From: Jaapia argillacea MUCL 33604 | Taxonomy: Eukaryota > Basidiomycota > Agaricomycetes > Jaapiales > Jaapiaceae | Reading direction: 5' to 3' | DNA: 64,000 nucleotides | Assembly (NCBI GenBank): GCA_000697665.1 | Contig: KL197729.1 | Location: forward strand, 12,997 to 76,996 | In this document: positions 35,534 to 47,499 of the stretch, one piece after another | Position numbering within the stretch: the first letter of the stretch is position 1 | Layout of the letters: the number at the start of each line of letters is the position of its first letter | Translations under genes and position numbers: made by a program | The notes under the pieces: generated by a model | The model's input: only the letters and a program-made list of their open reading frames with translations | Told to the model about the DNA's origin: nothing | Database searches by the model: none

Positions 35534-36229
35534 AGGATTTCTAAGTTCCGTTTTGGCAGTTAAGGCATCGACGTAATGGACTCGACTGAGTGGTTGGGAG
35601 TAAGAAGCCGCGAGCTGTGTAGGGGGTTATGTCTTTTGTCGCACACTCAATCTCCGATCTGATACGAGAACATTGCTGTGATCTTGGATGTGGTGCCTTT
35701 GAGATTGCGCAGATGTGCGGGCAGGCCTCGACGATGGCGAATTGCATCACATCTTATTTCTATTAGGTCCATAACTCACGTTCCCCTTCAGGAGCTTCGC
35801 AGCAGGACGAGAATATCCAGATTGAGTTGATGAGGCCCCCAACATCGCACATACGCCGATACGAGGGTATTGGGACTCTTACTCTTGTCACTGCCACGAA
35901 TGACCTAGTTGTAGAGAGAGCCAAGAGAGATCGACGAGCATCGAGAGACAAGGTACATGGACGGATATGCAGAGCGGGAAATAGATCAAACTTATCTGAA
36001 GGTAGGAGGCCACGAGACGACATTGTTGGCCACCCATGGCGAGAGAAGGTTGCCCTCGATGTTTCACCAGTCCTGTTCGACGGCGGGTAAGACGCTTGGA
36101 TCGTAGTACACCCCGATGTGCACTGGCGGGGGAGAAGGGACTCACCATCGACACGGTCACGATTTACGCCAAGGACGTCATCGTCATAACCTTGAATAGA
36201 CCCTCCCAATAACACCTGGCATAGTCTTC
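35534..36229. other. array spacer between B and HUA1 relic 2
   Basis: No gene; repeated spacer blocks as in 30686-31747, in the same order but with some pieces missing. Confidence 0.5.
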
Positions 36230-37030
36230 TAACAAACCTCCCAATCCCCTCTGTTGCCCATCGGCTCGTTGACATTGACTGGGTCTTAACCAATCGGCGA
36301 TGGGGGTAGTTGACATTTATAACAAGGAGTCGGAAATATTCTGGGTAACAGGGAGGGGGGAGGGGAGAGGGGGAGGATCCTCGGAGGGGAGAGGGTGAGT
36401 AGGGGATTGCCGACGTACATGATCTTGAGTATTTTACCCAGCATTTTGAACAGGGGTTGGTTAGGTTACGTCCTTTGTAGCCGGTGTCATTGCATTTGTG
36501 TGTGTGTGTATACGGAGAGAAGGATGTTTACGAGTGAGAAGCAGGATTGGGGAGGGGAGTGAACTAAAAAGACGAAATCGAAGGAAGAAGACAGGGGAGA
36601 ACGAGCACGAGAACAAGACCCAGCCGGGAGGAAAGCGAGGCAGATCAATAAATATGCATACGAATATGAACGACATCGCTCCATCATGGACCTTTGCCAC
36701 CAACAACGATCTAGGAAAATTGCCAAGACGGACGGGTAAAAAGGAGGAAGCAGCTAAAAACTAACAACTGAAACCAAAATGAGCCAAGACGTACATTTCC
36801 AACATTTGAACCCAGTAGGATAAACCAATACTTTCCCGCCCCTCAACAACGGATGACCAGACACGGGTACCTTGGTAGGCTTCCCATCAGCTTCTGCCCG
36901 ACTTCAACCATTAGCGCTGGATGTACTTGAGGAGGATGATCGCGGTGGAGGAGCACCAGTAGGAGGAGCATACCCCGAAGGAGAAGGTCGATTAGGAGTT
37001 GAAGGAGCTGAAGAGGTCTCGAGTTCGCAT
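36230..37030 (-). pseudogene. HUA1 relic 2
   Basis: Holds the 3' part of HUA1 exon 1 (SAPSTPNRPSPSGYAPPTGA, then VSGHPLLRGGKVLVYPTG with the KCWKC knuckle), a recognisable intron donor GTACGT, intron 1 and parts of exon 2. The 5' half of exon 1 and the C-terminal CxxC region are missing, so no full protein is possible. Confidence 0.75.
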
Positions 37031-37769
37031 ATATGACGGTCATATGACGGTTCATTTGCGCAAATATTAGTTTCCGCGCCCCGCGTAATAAATCCCACGC
37101 GCGCTGTACGAACCCAACCGCGCCGTTTCAGCCTGTGACGGCTAAGTGGATCGGTGAAAAGAGGAGAGCGAACAGAACGGCCAAGACTGCGCGGTCGCGT
37201 GGCAGATAAGATAAGATATGTATGTACAGCAGCCACGTGGCCTGATCGTCACCCTCCAAATCCCCGAACCAGGTCTCCTTAGTCCAGGACTCACCAAAGT
37301 TGACTGGGCCGCGGTTCTGGCTCCTTCAGCATACTACTTTGGCCTCAAACGTTTTAGAGCGACATCCACAACAGGGAAGGCCCACTGATGCTGGATCTCA
37401 CTGATAACCGACGATTCCACGTCCCAGTCATTCGTCAACGCGTCGACGGCCACATTGGGTAAGGCCAGGGCCTGACCATGCTCGAAACGTCTGTATCACA
37501 GGATGTCGCATGAGCGCCGGGCTTCGTTGAAATGAGGAGCAAAGCCAAACCATTCAATATGGAAATCGCACGCTGTGCGGCTCACTCGTGTACACTATCG
37601 TGATCGATACGAGGATGAAACTTTGTCTTGGAACACCTGAACTTAAGCTTAACAAAAAGCTTCGCCTCATGCTCAGCTAACAGCCAGTACAATTGGCCCA
37701 CGACCAGCGGTACCTCAAGTTGTTGCTCCGACTATCGTTTTGCTCATTCTCGAAGACCGCCCCTCTAGC
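37031..37769. other. upstream region of gene C
   Basis: Contains the GATAAG/CACGTGG cassette and the conserved blocks also found in 27964-28786, in the same order and ending in the same sequence before the ATG. Confidence 0.55.
37205..37240. promoter_or_regulatory. GATAAG tandem plus CACGTGG cassette, gene C
   Basis: GATAAGATAAGATA at 37205-37218, then CACGTGG at 37234-37240, with spacing close to that of gene A. Confidence 0.7.
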
Positions 37770-39630
37770 ATGTTAGACCCAGTAAGCAGCGCTCACCCTT
37801 CATTAATTCATTAGTGCCGATAAGGATAACCGTCGCTCGAACAATTAGGGCTACGCAATCACTAGGCCTTACCCTTGGCCTCGTTTCGGACCCATATTCC
37901 TCGTTGTGTCATGCATCGTCCTCATCGTCCTCACACTGCTTAACGGTTAGCATTTACCTGGCTTGTTATCCTCCGTCTATAGCTAAAGCGTTCGTAGTTG
38001 CGGTTACCGGTTATGAGACCGTAACAGTGGCTCGAAGCAACAAGAACGTTACACAGCAGATGTGGTGGACGCCCTTCATCCCTCGATCTCTTCGAGCAAC
38101 GATGGCATGTGATAGCCACCTGCTCAATGTCGGGGACACCTTTACAACCAATAATGGCATGTTTCAATGGAGTGTCACTGGTGTAAGTGTGAGTGGCCTA
38201 CACTTTCAGCGGACGTCTCTCCACGTCTCAAGCGGTCAACTCAGAACTCTGATTATGATGAACCTTTCCCGGACGCTGGGTTCGAATACTCTGCGAGGCC
38301 TATGTCCTTCTGTGCACCATCACGAGAGTCCAATGCGACAAGTATCACTGCAGATGTAACCACCGCGGCCGTGACGGCTTGGGTGAGTCTTGTTACCTAT
38401 GACCGAGTATTATGTTCTAACTGTCTTACAGTTATTTTTTATTTGCGATACCGGGACTGGTTTAGTTTTCGAGATTCAGGGGACCTGGAAATGGCAAACC
38501 TCCCAGCCTGCGACTGATAAACAAATTTCGCCCGTTTCCTCGATCATATATTTCATCATTGAGTTCATTCTCAAGTTCTTGGCTCAAGATCTTCTCGATG
38601 CAGCCCTTATACCTCCCCCTCCAGGAATCGAAGCACCCCTACGAATAATTGCAACGGGAGGGAGTTACTGTCCATCCTTACAGAATACGGACGGGGAGTA
38701 TCTTTTTCAACCCAACCAAGCAGAGGCGCTTCAATGTGCGCAGGAACCGCTTCATGTCAATTTCTCCGGAGGCGTATTCTCTTCGATCTACGATTCCTAT
38801 AAACTCAATGCTACCGGCCTGGACTTCACGAACACAGCCCTCAGAAACTTCCTCAAGGCCTCAGTAGCCGCGGCCGAGATTGATTTAGGGATATACAGAA
38901 ACAGCTCGCTATACTTCGACATGGAAATGTTCAACGCGACGATCGAGGCTAATCCTATGCCGTATGCCTTGATGAACAACACTGGGATGAACATCAGCAA
39001 TGCCCAATATTTGAGGATGGCCCATTATCTAGCAATCCCTATCGATGGCGCTTTCCAGCGCCCTTCTATAATCAACGTATCGTACTTGTGCCACGAACTA
39101 CGGATCAAGTCACCACTCTCCTTCATCTCATCGGTATTTGTGGGCGTGAGTTGTCTTCTGACCACACGTCCTTGATAGGGCTTAGCTCATTTCCTCCAGA
39201 CTATCTCCATGTTCATGGCATTCAGGTCTTTCGTGCTACTCATCGCCAACATCCTTGCTAAGCGATATTCGGAAAAAGGTTAGATTTTTTGTGCACATCT
39301 TCTCTCCATTTCTGGGCTGGACGCGTTGCCATCGTCTTAGCCAATCATTGTGAAGGATCTCTCGCCTTGGAGGCCTTGGAGGAGGGTAGATCTCCGGTCG
39401 AGGGTCGCGAGGTTCAAGCGGCGGTTCCTTCCATTGAGATTATTGAGAACGACGTGATGCTTGAGATGGAGACTTTCCATGGCCGAACCGGATCGGAAGT
39501 CACTCTCTCCGCCCAACCCGCGACCAGCCACCTTTCCAAGGACGATGGGACGGTGGTTTATAATACTGAGGGAGATTCTCAATCGTCGGAACTTAGTACA
39601 CTGCTTGGGGAAACTCCCGAAGAGACGTAA
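37770..39630 (+). CDS. family gene C: two-TM protein, 506 aa
   Basis: Intact paralogue of gene A. Exons 37770-37781, 37849-37945, 37998-38188, 38245-38382, 38432-39145, 39200-39278 and 39341-39630 sum to exactly 507 codons. The N-terminal ITRPYPWPRFGP and membrane anchor, QQMWWTPFIPRS, GDTFTTNNGMFQWS, RPMSFC, AAAEIDLGIY, YFDMEMFNATIEANP, SYLCHELRIKSP, the second helix (SMFMAFRSFVLLIANILA) and the acidic tail ending LLGETPEET are all present. Exon 5 is 19 codons shorter than in A, mostly through loss of the variable STANNLSGAQ region. The Cys pair of the YC..LQC segment is retained (SYCPSLQ, LQCAQEP). Like the other copies, the stop codon lies inside a GTAAGT donor-like string. Confidence 0.85.
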
Positions 39631-40094
39631 GTCTGCTCCTCATAAACCGGGAAGAATTTCCAAGTTCCAGGTTTCACAGTTAAGGCATCGACGAAATGGA
39701 CTCGACTGAGTGGTTGGAGGGCAGGAGTGAGATGTCGCGAGCTGTCTAGGGGGTTATGTCTCTGTCGCACACTCAATTTCGATCTGATACGAGAACATGG
39801 CTGTAATCTTGGATGTGGCGCTTTTGAGATCGTGTAGGTGGACTGATATTGATATTATGACATAACGAGTTTACGGTCCTGTCTACCAAAGAATGAGTCG
39901 AGACGGGAAACAAACACCAGAATACGGGCCCGCGGGCAAAATGAGAAGCGAGAGGAACTTTAGGTCTGGTCGGCCTCGACGATGGCAAAAACGCGCAAGT
40001 TGTCGAAGACAGTCGGTGTAAAGTAAGGGACTCACCATCGAGAAGGTCTCAATTTGCGCCGGGGACGTCGTTGTCATAACCTCGATTAACACCT
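39631..40094. other. array spacer between C and HUA1 relic 3
   Basis: Conserved post-stop flank (CTCGACTGAGTGGTTGG) and the same spacer blocks as after A and B, plus ATGACATAACGAGTTTACGG, which recurs near 46955. Confidence 0.5.
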
Positions 40095-41100
40095 GCCACG
40101 ATCTCATCTAGCCACATCACAATCTCCTCTGTTGTCTATCGGCTCGTTGGCGTTGACCTGGTCTTAACCAAATCAGCTGTAGTGGTCGTTGGTATCTATG
40201 GCGAAAGTCAGCTTTAGTCTGGGTAAGACGGATGGTAGAAGGAGGAGGGGAGGATCCTTAGAGGAAGGTGTCCAGGGTGAGTGGGCGGTTGCGGTTGTAC
40301 AAGATTTTGAGTATTTTACCCAGCTTTTTGAACAGGGGCGGGTTGGGCTATGTTCTTTGTAGCTGGTGTTGTTGCTTGGTGCGTGTGTATGCGGAGAGAA
40401 TGATGTCTATGAGTGAGGGGGACGATTGGGGACGGGAGAGGACGAAGGAGACGAATCGAAGGAAGAAGAAATTAGAGAATGAGAACGGGAATAAGGACAA
40501 GAGCAAGACCCCGCAGGGAGGAAAGCGAGGCCGGTCAATGAACATGCACATGAATCCTCTATCGTCAGTCTTGGCCATCCCCATCCAACAACGCTGGGTG
40601 AAAATCGCAAAGCCGAACGGGTAACAAGGAGGAAGTAGCCAATAAGGTAACAACCGAAACCAAAATGTAACGAAGTAAGCCAAGACTTACATTTCCAACA
40701 TTCGAATCTAGGTGATTAAACCAATCCTTTCCCATCCCTCAACAACGGATGACCACACACGGGTATATCGGTATATTTCCCATCAGCTTCTACCCGAATT
40801 CCACTATCAGCGCTGGATGTACTTGAGGCGGATGATCAAAGTGGAGGAGCACCAGTAAGGGGAGCATACCCGAAGGCGAAGGTCGGGTGGGAGCTGAAGG
40901 AGCTGAAGAGGTCTCGAGTTCGCGTGCGACGATCCCGGTCCTTCTCCTGGTGCGTAAACGCCTCTGGGATAATCTGATGTGGTTGTACCTGGGATTGGTC
41001 GTCTTAATGAAGACAAGTCTTCAGACCGCCCAGTGGTAAGTGGACTTGGAGGTGAAAGAGGGGCGGGGCGAGGTTCGTACTCGAGCTCGCTCTTCACACG
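40095..41100 (-). pseudogene. HUA1 relic 3
   Basis: Eroded copy covering the middle and end of HUA1 exon 1 (GRSEDLSSLRRPIPG, then YAPGEGPG), the exon 1/intron 1 junction, the CNNTGYK-like start of exon 2 and the exon 2/3 border. Frames are broken at several points; neither the N-terminal start nor the C-terminal CxxC motifs survive. Confidence 0.75.
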
Positions 41101-41208
41101 CCCGAACCAGTCGCTTGTCGACCAAGAGTTACGAATTAGTTGTACGACGAGGAATTATCAGCAGGTCAAGAGCCTGTAGGTCTAGGAGAGACGTCAACGG
41201 TGGGGTAA

Positions 41209-41228
41209 GATAAGACACTCCCACGTGG
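41209..41228. promoter_or_regulatory. GATAAG/CACGTGG cassette, orphan
   Basis: GATAAGAC at 41209-41216 and CACGTGG at 41222-41228. No family gene follows within 2.6 kb, so a gene copy was probably lost here. Confidence 0.5.
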
Positions 41229-43189
41229 CATGTCCTTCATCCTGAGAATCCCCGAATCTCAACTAATCTATGAACCATCACTGCGACCAACAGGTCCTCT
41301 CATCAATTTCATCCTCGTCCGACTGACGTCTGACCCTTCCGCCCTCGACATGCTTGACATGTGTATCTCATCGAAGTTGTACGAAGGTTCTTGATCATCC
41401 TAGGTTCGTTCAATTGCTACGCTGTCCTCATCCGCGCGTTCATTCCCTGTCGTCTTCTTCAGTTTAGGGGAGCGAGGACGGAGGAGTACCGGAGATTGGA
41501 AGGTTGACTTCCGGTAGAGAGGAGGTTTGGATCGGCCGGTGTTGGGTTGGAAATGCCGGTTTGTGGACATTCGATGTTGGAGGCTGGATGTCGAGCACCT
41601 CATGCTAGGTGTCAGACGGCTCGTGCGACACCTCTCCGGAGAATTTCCCAAGACCCATCTCCCATCCCAACGGCAGCATGAAGTCGAGCAACCCTAGGTT
41701 TCCCCTTCCTGTGCTCCCATCGCCACTCAAATCGCAGGTCTACGCATCGCGCCGCCCCCCTATCACCCTTCTTAGCGTCGCTCTTCGGCGTACAGCCTGG
41801 CCTGGACATCTGTCAACGTCTGTGGTAGCTTATCGTCTTCCGTCCCGTCAGTTGAGTGGTTCGGGTGTGTTTTATGTGGGGAGGGAGGGATGTCACAGGC
41901 TGTTTTTTTGGTCAGCTGCTTCTTAAACTTTCTTGAAACGAGCGACGTCTTCCCCCTCTCTCAGCTCTGTTGTGTGTACACTCTGGTCATGCCCGCACTG
42001 GGAGATCACGAGTCGTTTATGCCTGATGTCCACGAGTTTTCAGTGACGCTCACCTCTTGACCGAGGCACATCGCGAGGGTGAACAGGAGTGTCGAAAGGA
42101 GCAGCGAGTGCTCTGGGTAACGCCCGTTCGATTACCATTCTGATCCATTCCTCTCGCCTTGGAATGTTTTGTTTCGCCTTATCACTCGTTGTGGTGAACT
42201 CCATCGTTGTTTGATCGGTGCGTGGATCAATATCCGACTTCGTTTGTTGTTCACAGTCTTGGATGTGCTTCACATCGTAATCTCGATATTCTCCAACATG
42301 TGTTGAGTCCTTCCATCCAGGGTTTCATCTCCCACCTCCAATACACATTGTCGCCGCAGTTGGATTTCTGCTTTTGGTCTGGAGTAGTTGGTATGCGAGC
42401 TGGCGTTCGCATCGCTTTCCGACGCCCTCCGATCAATATCGACACGATCGAGTAGACAGCATCGGTATAAACCGCCCATTGACAGCCAGGTACACTCGCT
42501 CACTCCTTTCTTCACGCACCAAGCGACATCTAATCTACCGTTGACAGCCTCAAATTTACACCCGCGACGCCTCACTGTTGTCGTCACAAAGAGAATACCA
42601 CGACCCAGAGATCTTCACGTAGACGAAGATTTCTGAGTCATGGTTTTTCTATTGATGGCGGCGAGGATGGTTAGGGTATTCATGGGATGGAAGTCGTTCA
42701 TGAGATGAGTATATGCATTCTTCCCTCCCTGCTTTCGAGGCTGCTCTCCCTCCTTCTTTTCGGCCCTTTCGTCGCTTTGGAAGCTGTTACTTGAAGCCTG
42801 GTGCGTTCATTTTCCGATCTCGCCAGTCTGTGGCGTTGACATTCTCTCAGGTGCAAGTCCTTTGAACATTCATTCTAACCACGTATACGTGAGTAATGAA
42901 TCGCTATATGTCGCACTGTAACAAAGTAACAGCAACCTCACTTTTAGATGTACTTTCGGTATAGTGCGCACTCTCCTACCCAACATTCTTCTGGTGATTC
43001 GGCTCACACCCGTTCGTTGACAGATTTCCAACCAATTGATGCCATTCATATGGGTAAGTTACATCCCGATCCAAAGCCCTAATTTCGTTGACCGAACATT
43101 CATAGCGGCGATGCTGGAAATGTTGCGCAGATGGCGATGAATTTTTTGCAAGTCGATCTGTTGACACCTTGAATGACTCTGACCAACGT

Positions 43190-43440
43190 GACCTTTTGAT
43201 CTCTTACTAGGATGAGTTACCCTCCTCTTACCGCGTGACTCGAACAGAATTTTGTTGGGCTGTAGGGTGTTGTCATTGTGATTGGAACGCAATGACAGGA
43301 TTTGGTCTCCATGACGGGTATCAGGTGAGGGAGTGTACGCAGCGGCGGCTCTGGCGCATGTGAGGGCGGCATCGTCGATTCTGACGGATATGACAAGCTG
43401 AGGGAGAGACATGGTGGCGAGACGGTTGGTGCGACGAGGA
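43190..43440 (-). pseudogene. HUA1 relic 5, exon 1 fragment
   Basis: Short remnant of the proline-rich 5' part of exon 1, recognised by YTPSPDTRHG and its position directly before the gene D promoter, opposite strand. Broken frames, no zinc motif. Confidence 0.6.
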
Positions 43441-43477
43441 GAGGAACGAGCGGTCACAACCCGCGGGTCTCGGCTCG

Positions 43478-43502
43478 GATAGATAAGATAACTCTCACGT
43501 GG
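43478..43502. promoter_or_regulatory. GATAAG/CACGTGG cassette, gene D
   Basis: GATAGATAAGATA at 43478-43490 and CACGTGG at 43496-43502, about 365 bp before the ATG of gene D. Confidence 0.65.
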
Positions 43503-43866
43503 TATCGCGTCTTCCTGACCTCCATCGATTCTCGAACCTCAACCATGCTCATCCTTCTCAGGTTCACCAGCCAGTCTCAATCTATCTTCCCTGACAGCGC
43601 CATTTATACAACCTCGTCCAGACGTCTGTCACCCTCCCCGAGGTCATCAGCACTGCTCACATGCCCTCAGCCATCGCGCGTCCGCTTCCGCGATTGGATG
43701 CTATGATTGTACTCCGTCTTCTTGAGGCTGAGCCGAAAGACAAGCTGTGGCTTAGGTTCAAACATTCTGAGATAACAGATAGCACACTTTGCGTCTTCAC
43801 GAGCAGCGATTCCTCGAGTCGTTCCACTGGCTATCGCTCTGTTCTCTCTCAGAACGCCTCTCCAGG

Positions 43867-45731
43867 ATGTTGACCCCGGTAAGTCGCCTCAGTCTTGGAT
43901 TTTTTTCGTAACACTGACGGTCGTCTGAGAGTAGGACTACCCGATCACCCGACCTTATCCCTGGCGTCATTTCGGACCAATATTCTTCGTTGTGTCGTGC
44001 ATCGTGCTCGCCTTGCTCACGTTACTTAACGGTTAGCCGTGACCGACACTACTACACTCCTCCTACAGCTAAAGCAATCTTAATTAGCTGCGGTCGCCGG
44101 TTATGATACGGTGACAGTCGCTCGAAATGACAAGAACGCTACGCAGCAGATGTGGTGGACACCCCTTATCCCTCGAGCTCTTCGCGCAACGACGACATGT
44201 GACAGTTACCTAATAAATGTCGGCGACACCTTTACAACAAATAACAGCCTGTTTCAATGGACTCTCATTGACGCATTTGTGGGTAATCTATACTTTCGGT
44301 GGTGTAAGTGCATGTCTCAGGGTCAAACATAGTTCGATGAGAACGGGGGTTCATCAGAGGCTGGATTTCAGTACTTTGCAGCACCCATGTCCTTCTGTGG
44401 CCCAAATGAGACAGTCTCGAACCTCGTTGTGGACGTAAACATGGCAACCGTGACGACTTGGGTGAGTCATCTTGAGCATAGTACCATGGCTATCAACACT
44501 TAACTGTCTTACAGACATCTGTTTTTTGTAATACCACAAGTGGTGTGGAATTCGTTATTCAGGGAACATGGCAATGGTCTATCATCCAGTCTAGCCAATC
44601 CATATCAACCCGCCCTGGCCAATACATCAGCTCTCCCCCAGTATTACTTGGACCCATATTTGATGTCCTGTCTCGCTTGGCTCAAGATCTCTATGAGGCA
44701 TTCCTAACTCCTCCCCCTCCTGGAATTGAAAGATTAATCGGCCTTAATGTAGAGGGTTGGGCTAACTCGGATCAATCTGCACAGCAACCAGCCCTTATCG
44801 AGTTCTTTGCAGGCCCGGTTTCTTGGAAGAATGGTTCCTCTGCGTGTTGTATCCACGAGGACGACCTGGGCTACCCGGTGACCGCGTTACAAAACTTCCT
44901 GGCGGCTTTGATAGCTGCAGCAGAGATCGACCTGGGAATATACCAAGAGAACTCGTTATACTTCGACATGGATATGTTCAATGCCACGATTGAGCCGAAC
45001 CCCTTGATCACCGCTCCACACTTTGTGCCAAGCCCAGCCGACATTTATAGTGATCCGGATAATCCGTATGACGTATCCAGCAGCACAGCGAATAACCTCA
45101 GCGGTGCCCAAATCTTGAGGATGTACCCAGCGGTCCCCAGTGATTTGTACATTCCCATCGATCGCGAGTACCAACTCCCTGCTATCATCGAAGTATCGTA
45201 CTTGTGCCACGAACTCCAGATCAAGTCACCGCTTGCCTTCATCTCATCGGTATTTGTGGGCGTGAGTTGTCTTCTGATCGCGCGCCTTCGATGGAACTCA
45301 ACTTGTTTCCTCCAGACCGCTTCGATGTTTATGGCATTCAGGGCTTTTGTGCTGCTCATCGCTACCGTCCTTGCCAAGCGATATTCGGAAAAAGGTAAGA
45401 TATGTGATGTTTGTCTTCTCTTCATGTCAGGGCTGAGCATGTTACGATCCTCTTAGCCAATTATTGCGAAGGGACCCTCGACTTGGAGGAGGGAAGATCT
45501 CGGGTCGAGACCGGTCATGTTCAAGAGGCGATTTCTTCCGTGGAGGTTACTGAGAACGACTTGATATTGGAGATGCAGCCTTTACACGACCGAAACGTAT
45601 CGGAAGCCACACTCTCTGCCCAATCTGCGACCGACCACCTCGCCAAGGGCGATGGGGCGAGGGTTTACGATACCCAGGAAAATTATCAATGGTCATCAGA
45701 ACTTCGTGCGCTGCTTGGGGAAGAGACGTAA
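43867..45731 (+). CDS. family gene D: two-TM protein, 509 aa
   Basis: Intact paralogue. Exons 43867-43878, 43935-44031, 44088-44278, 44333-44461, 44515-45261, 45316-45394 and 45457-45731 sum to 510 codons. It starts MLTP and continues ITRPYPWRHFGP. The exon-3 marker reads QQMWWTPLIPRA. Exon 5 begins TSVFCNTTSGVEFVIQGTW and lacks the YC..LQC cysteine pair of A-C, having a shorter Gln-rich loop instead. AAAEIDLGIY, NPYDVSSSTANNLSGAQILR and SYLCHELQIKSP are present, and the acidic tail ends ALLGEET. From 45167 onward the DNA is identical to gene F (offset 7614), including intron 6 and the 3' flank. The start lies 360-390 bp downstream of its GATAAG cassette. Confidence 0.85.
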
Positions 45732-46089
45732 GTCTGCTCCTCAAAAACCCGGAAGGATTACTAAGTTCGATTGGACAGTTGATCTGTGGCATTGACGAAA
45801 TGGACTCGACTGAGTGGTTGAAGGGAAGGAGTGAAGAGTCGCGGGGCGTTGTATTATGCATAGGGATATATCTAACAATATTTAGTCCAATACGAGAGAC
45901 TTGTTGTATGCGGCGCATCCTTTGAGATCTCGAAGGTGAAATGATATCGATGCTATGACAGGGCGAGGCACGGACCCACTTTTAGACCATATGGGAAGCG
46001 AGAGGAACTGTAAGTCGGGTCGTAAAGATCGCGGGCAGGCGAACGATGACGAATTGCATCTCGTTTCCGGCTTGGGTCCAACTCAAGTT
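45167..46089. repeat. 923-bp identical segment (with 52781-53703)
   Basis: Every base compared by eye is the same at offset 7614, and all translated frames agree. The segment runs from within exon 5 of gene D through its stop codon and spacer, and ends exactly where the N run begins. The sequence just upstream differs (first mismatch at 45166/52780). Confidence 0.85.
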
Positions 46090-46210
46090 NNNNNNNNNNN
46101 NNNNNNNNNNNNNNNNNNNNNNNNNNNNNNNNNNNNNNNNNNNNNNNNNNNNNNNNNNNNNNNNNNNNNNNNNNNNNNNNNNNNNNNNNNNNNNNNNNNN
46201 NNNNNNNNNN
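46090..46210. other. assembly gap, 121 N
   Basis: Run of N between the spacer after gene D and the last exons of gene E. About 1.3 kb of gene E coding region is missing, so the gap length is not the true distance. Confidence 0.99.
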
Positions 46211-46729
46211 ACCCGCCTTCGTCTCATCGGTATTTGTTGGTGTGAGTTGTGTTCTGACCGCTCATCTTCAATGGGCCTTAACTCGTGTCCTCCAGACCGC
46301 CTCAATGTTTATGGCGTTCAGGGCTTTTGTGCTGCTCATCGCCACCGTCCTTGCCAAGCGACACTCGGAAAAAGGTAGGGTGTTCTGTGCTTCTCTTCTC
46401 GTCATTTCAGGGCTGAACAAATTTCGATCCTCTTAGCCAATCATTGCGAAGGATCCCTAGATGTGGAGGGGGGGAGATGTCAGGTTGAGACTGGTGAGAC
46501 TGGTCAGGTTCAAGAAGCGGTTCCTTCCGTGGAGGTTACTGAGAACGACTTGATATTGGAGATGGAGCCTTTACACGACCGAAGGGTATCGGAAACCACA
46601 CTCTCCGCTCAACCCACGACCAGCTACTTCTCCAAGGATGATGGATCGACGGTTTATGATTCCGAGGACAAATTTCAATCATCATCGGAAAGTAGTGCGC
46701 TGCTCGGGATAACTCCCGGTGAGACGTAA
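46211..46729 (+). CDS. family gene E, 3' part only
   Basis: The end of exon 5 (46211-46241, PAFVSSVFVG), exon 6 (46296-46374, second membrane helix, MAFRAFVLLIATVLAKRHSE) and exon 7 (46437-46729) match the family exactly in phase and length. The tail has a small insertion (ETGETGQVQEAV) and ends LLGITPGET. The tail resembles that of D and F (VTENDLILEMEPLHDR) more than A-C. The first four exons and most of exon 5 are hidden by the gap or were lost, so whether it is a whole gene cannot be judged. Confidence 0.8.
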
Positions 46730-47499
46730 GTCTGCTCCTCATAAACCCGGAAGGATTACTAAGTTCCATTGGACAGTTAATCTGTGGCACTGACGAAATG
46801 GACTCGACTGAGTGGTTGAAGGGGAGGAATGAGAAGTCGTGAGCTGGTGTTGGGGGAGATGTCCTTGTCCCACACTCGATCTTCGATCTGATGCGAGAAC
46901 ATGGCTGTAATCTCGGATGTGGCGCTTTTGAGATTGTGCAGGTGGACTGATATCGATGTTATGACATAGCGAGTTTACTGTCCTGTCTACCAAAAAATGA
47001 GTCGAGACAGGAAACAAACATTAGAATACGAGCCCCCAGGCCATATAAGAAGCGAGAGGAACTTTAGGTCGGGTCGGCGTCATGATGGTCACGGGTCAGC
47101 CTCGACGATGGTAAAAGCGCGCAGGCTGTCGAGGGTGAGATAAGGTTGCCATCGATGTCTCACCAGTCCTATTCGACGAGTTCGGCTTGTTAAATTACAA
47201 AAAGTCCCTACAACTCACGGTCGGGTAAGAGACTTGAATCGTAGTACGCCCAACGTGCACTAGTGGAGAAGGTGAGACCCTGTCACAGGACGTATGGGGG
47301 ACTCGGAGAAGGGGACTCACCATCGACAAGGTCGCGATCCGCGCCGAGGACATCATTGTCACGCACCTCTACAAGGGGATCCTCCTCTTAGAATGGTGCA
47401 AAGTCTGTAGACATGGTTGATCTGATTGAAGCGACGTTGTGTGCATCCCAAGTCGATTTGAGGCCTCTTCAATTGGACACGAAATCTGGAGAACTACCC
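46730..47499. other. array spacer after gene E
   Basis: The post-stop flank and spacer blocks match those after C and A (for example ATCTTCGATCTGATGCGAGAAC and the 47240-47420 block). No gene. Confidence 0.5.

Larger units (their letters stand above)
41209..43440. repeat. duplicated spacer block, left copy
   Basis: Piecewise similar to 48712-49960 in the same order. Matching landmarks are the cassette, AATC(C)CCGAATCTCAAC, CATGCCCGCACTGGGAG, GTGTCGAA.GGA, TGGCGTTCG, the TGGTTTTT..TTGA..GCGGCGAG stretch, and TCTCTTACTAGG followed by the HUA1 5' remnant. Within it, a minus-strand frame at 41400-41570 (STNRHFQPNTGRSKPPLYRK, ending VAIERT-stop) is the most protein-like piece but lacks a start and partners. 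Confidence 0.6.
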
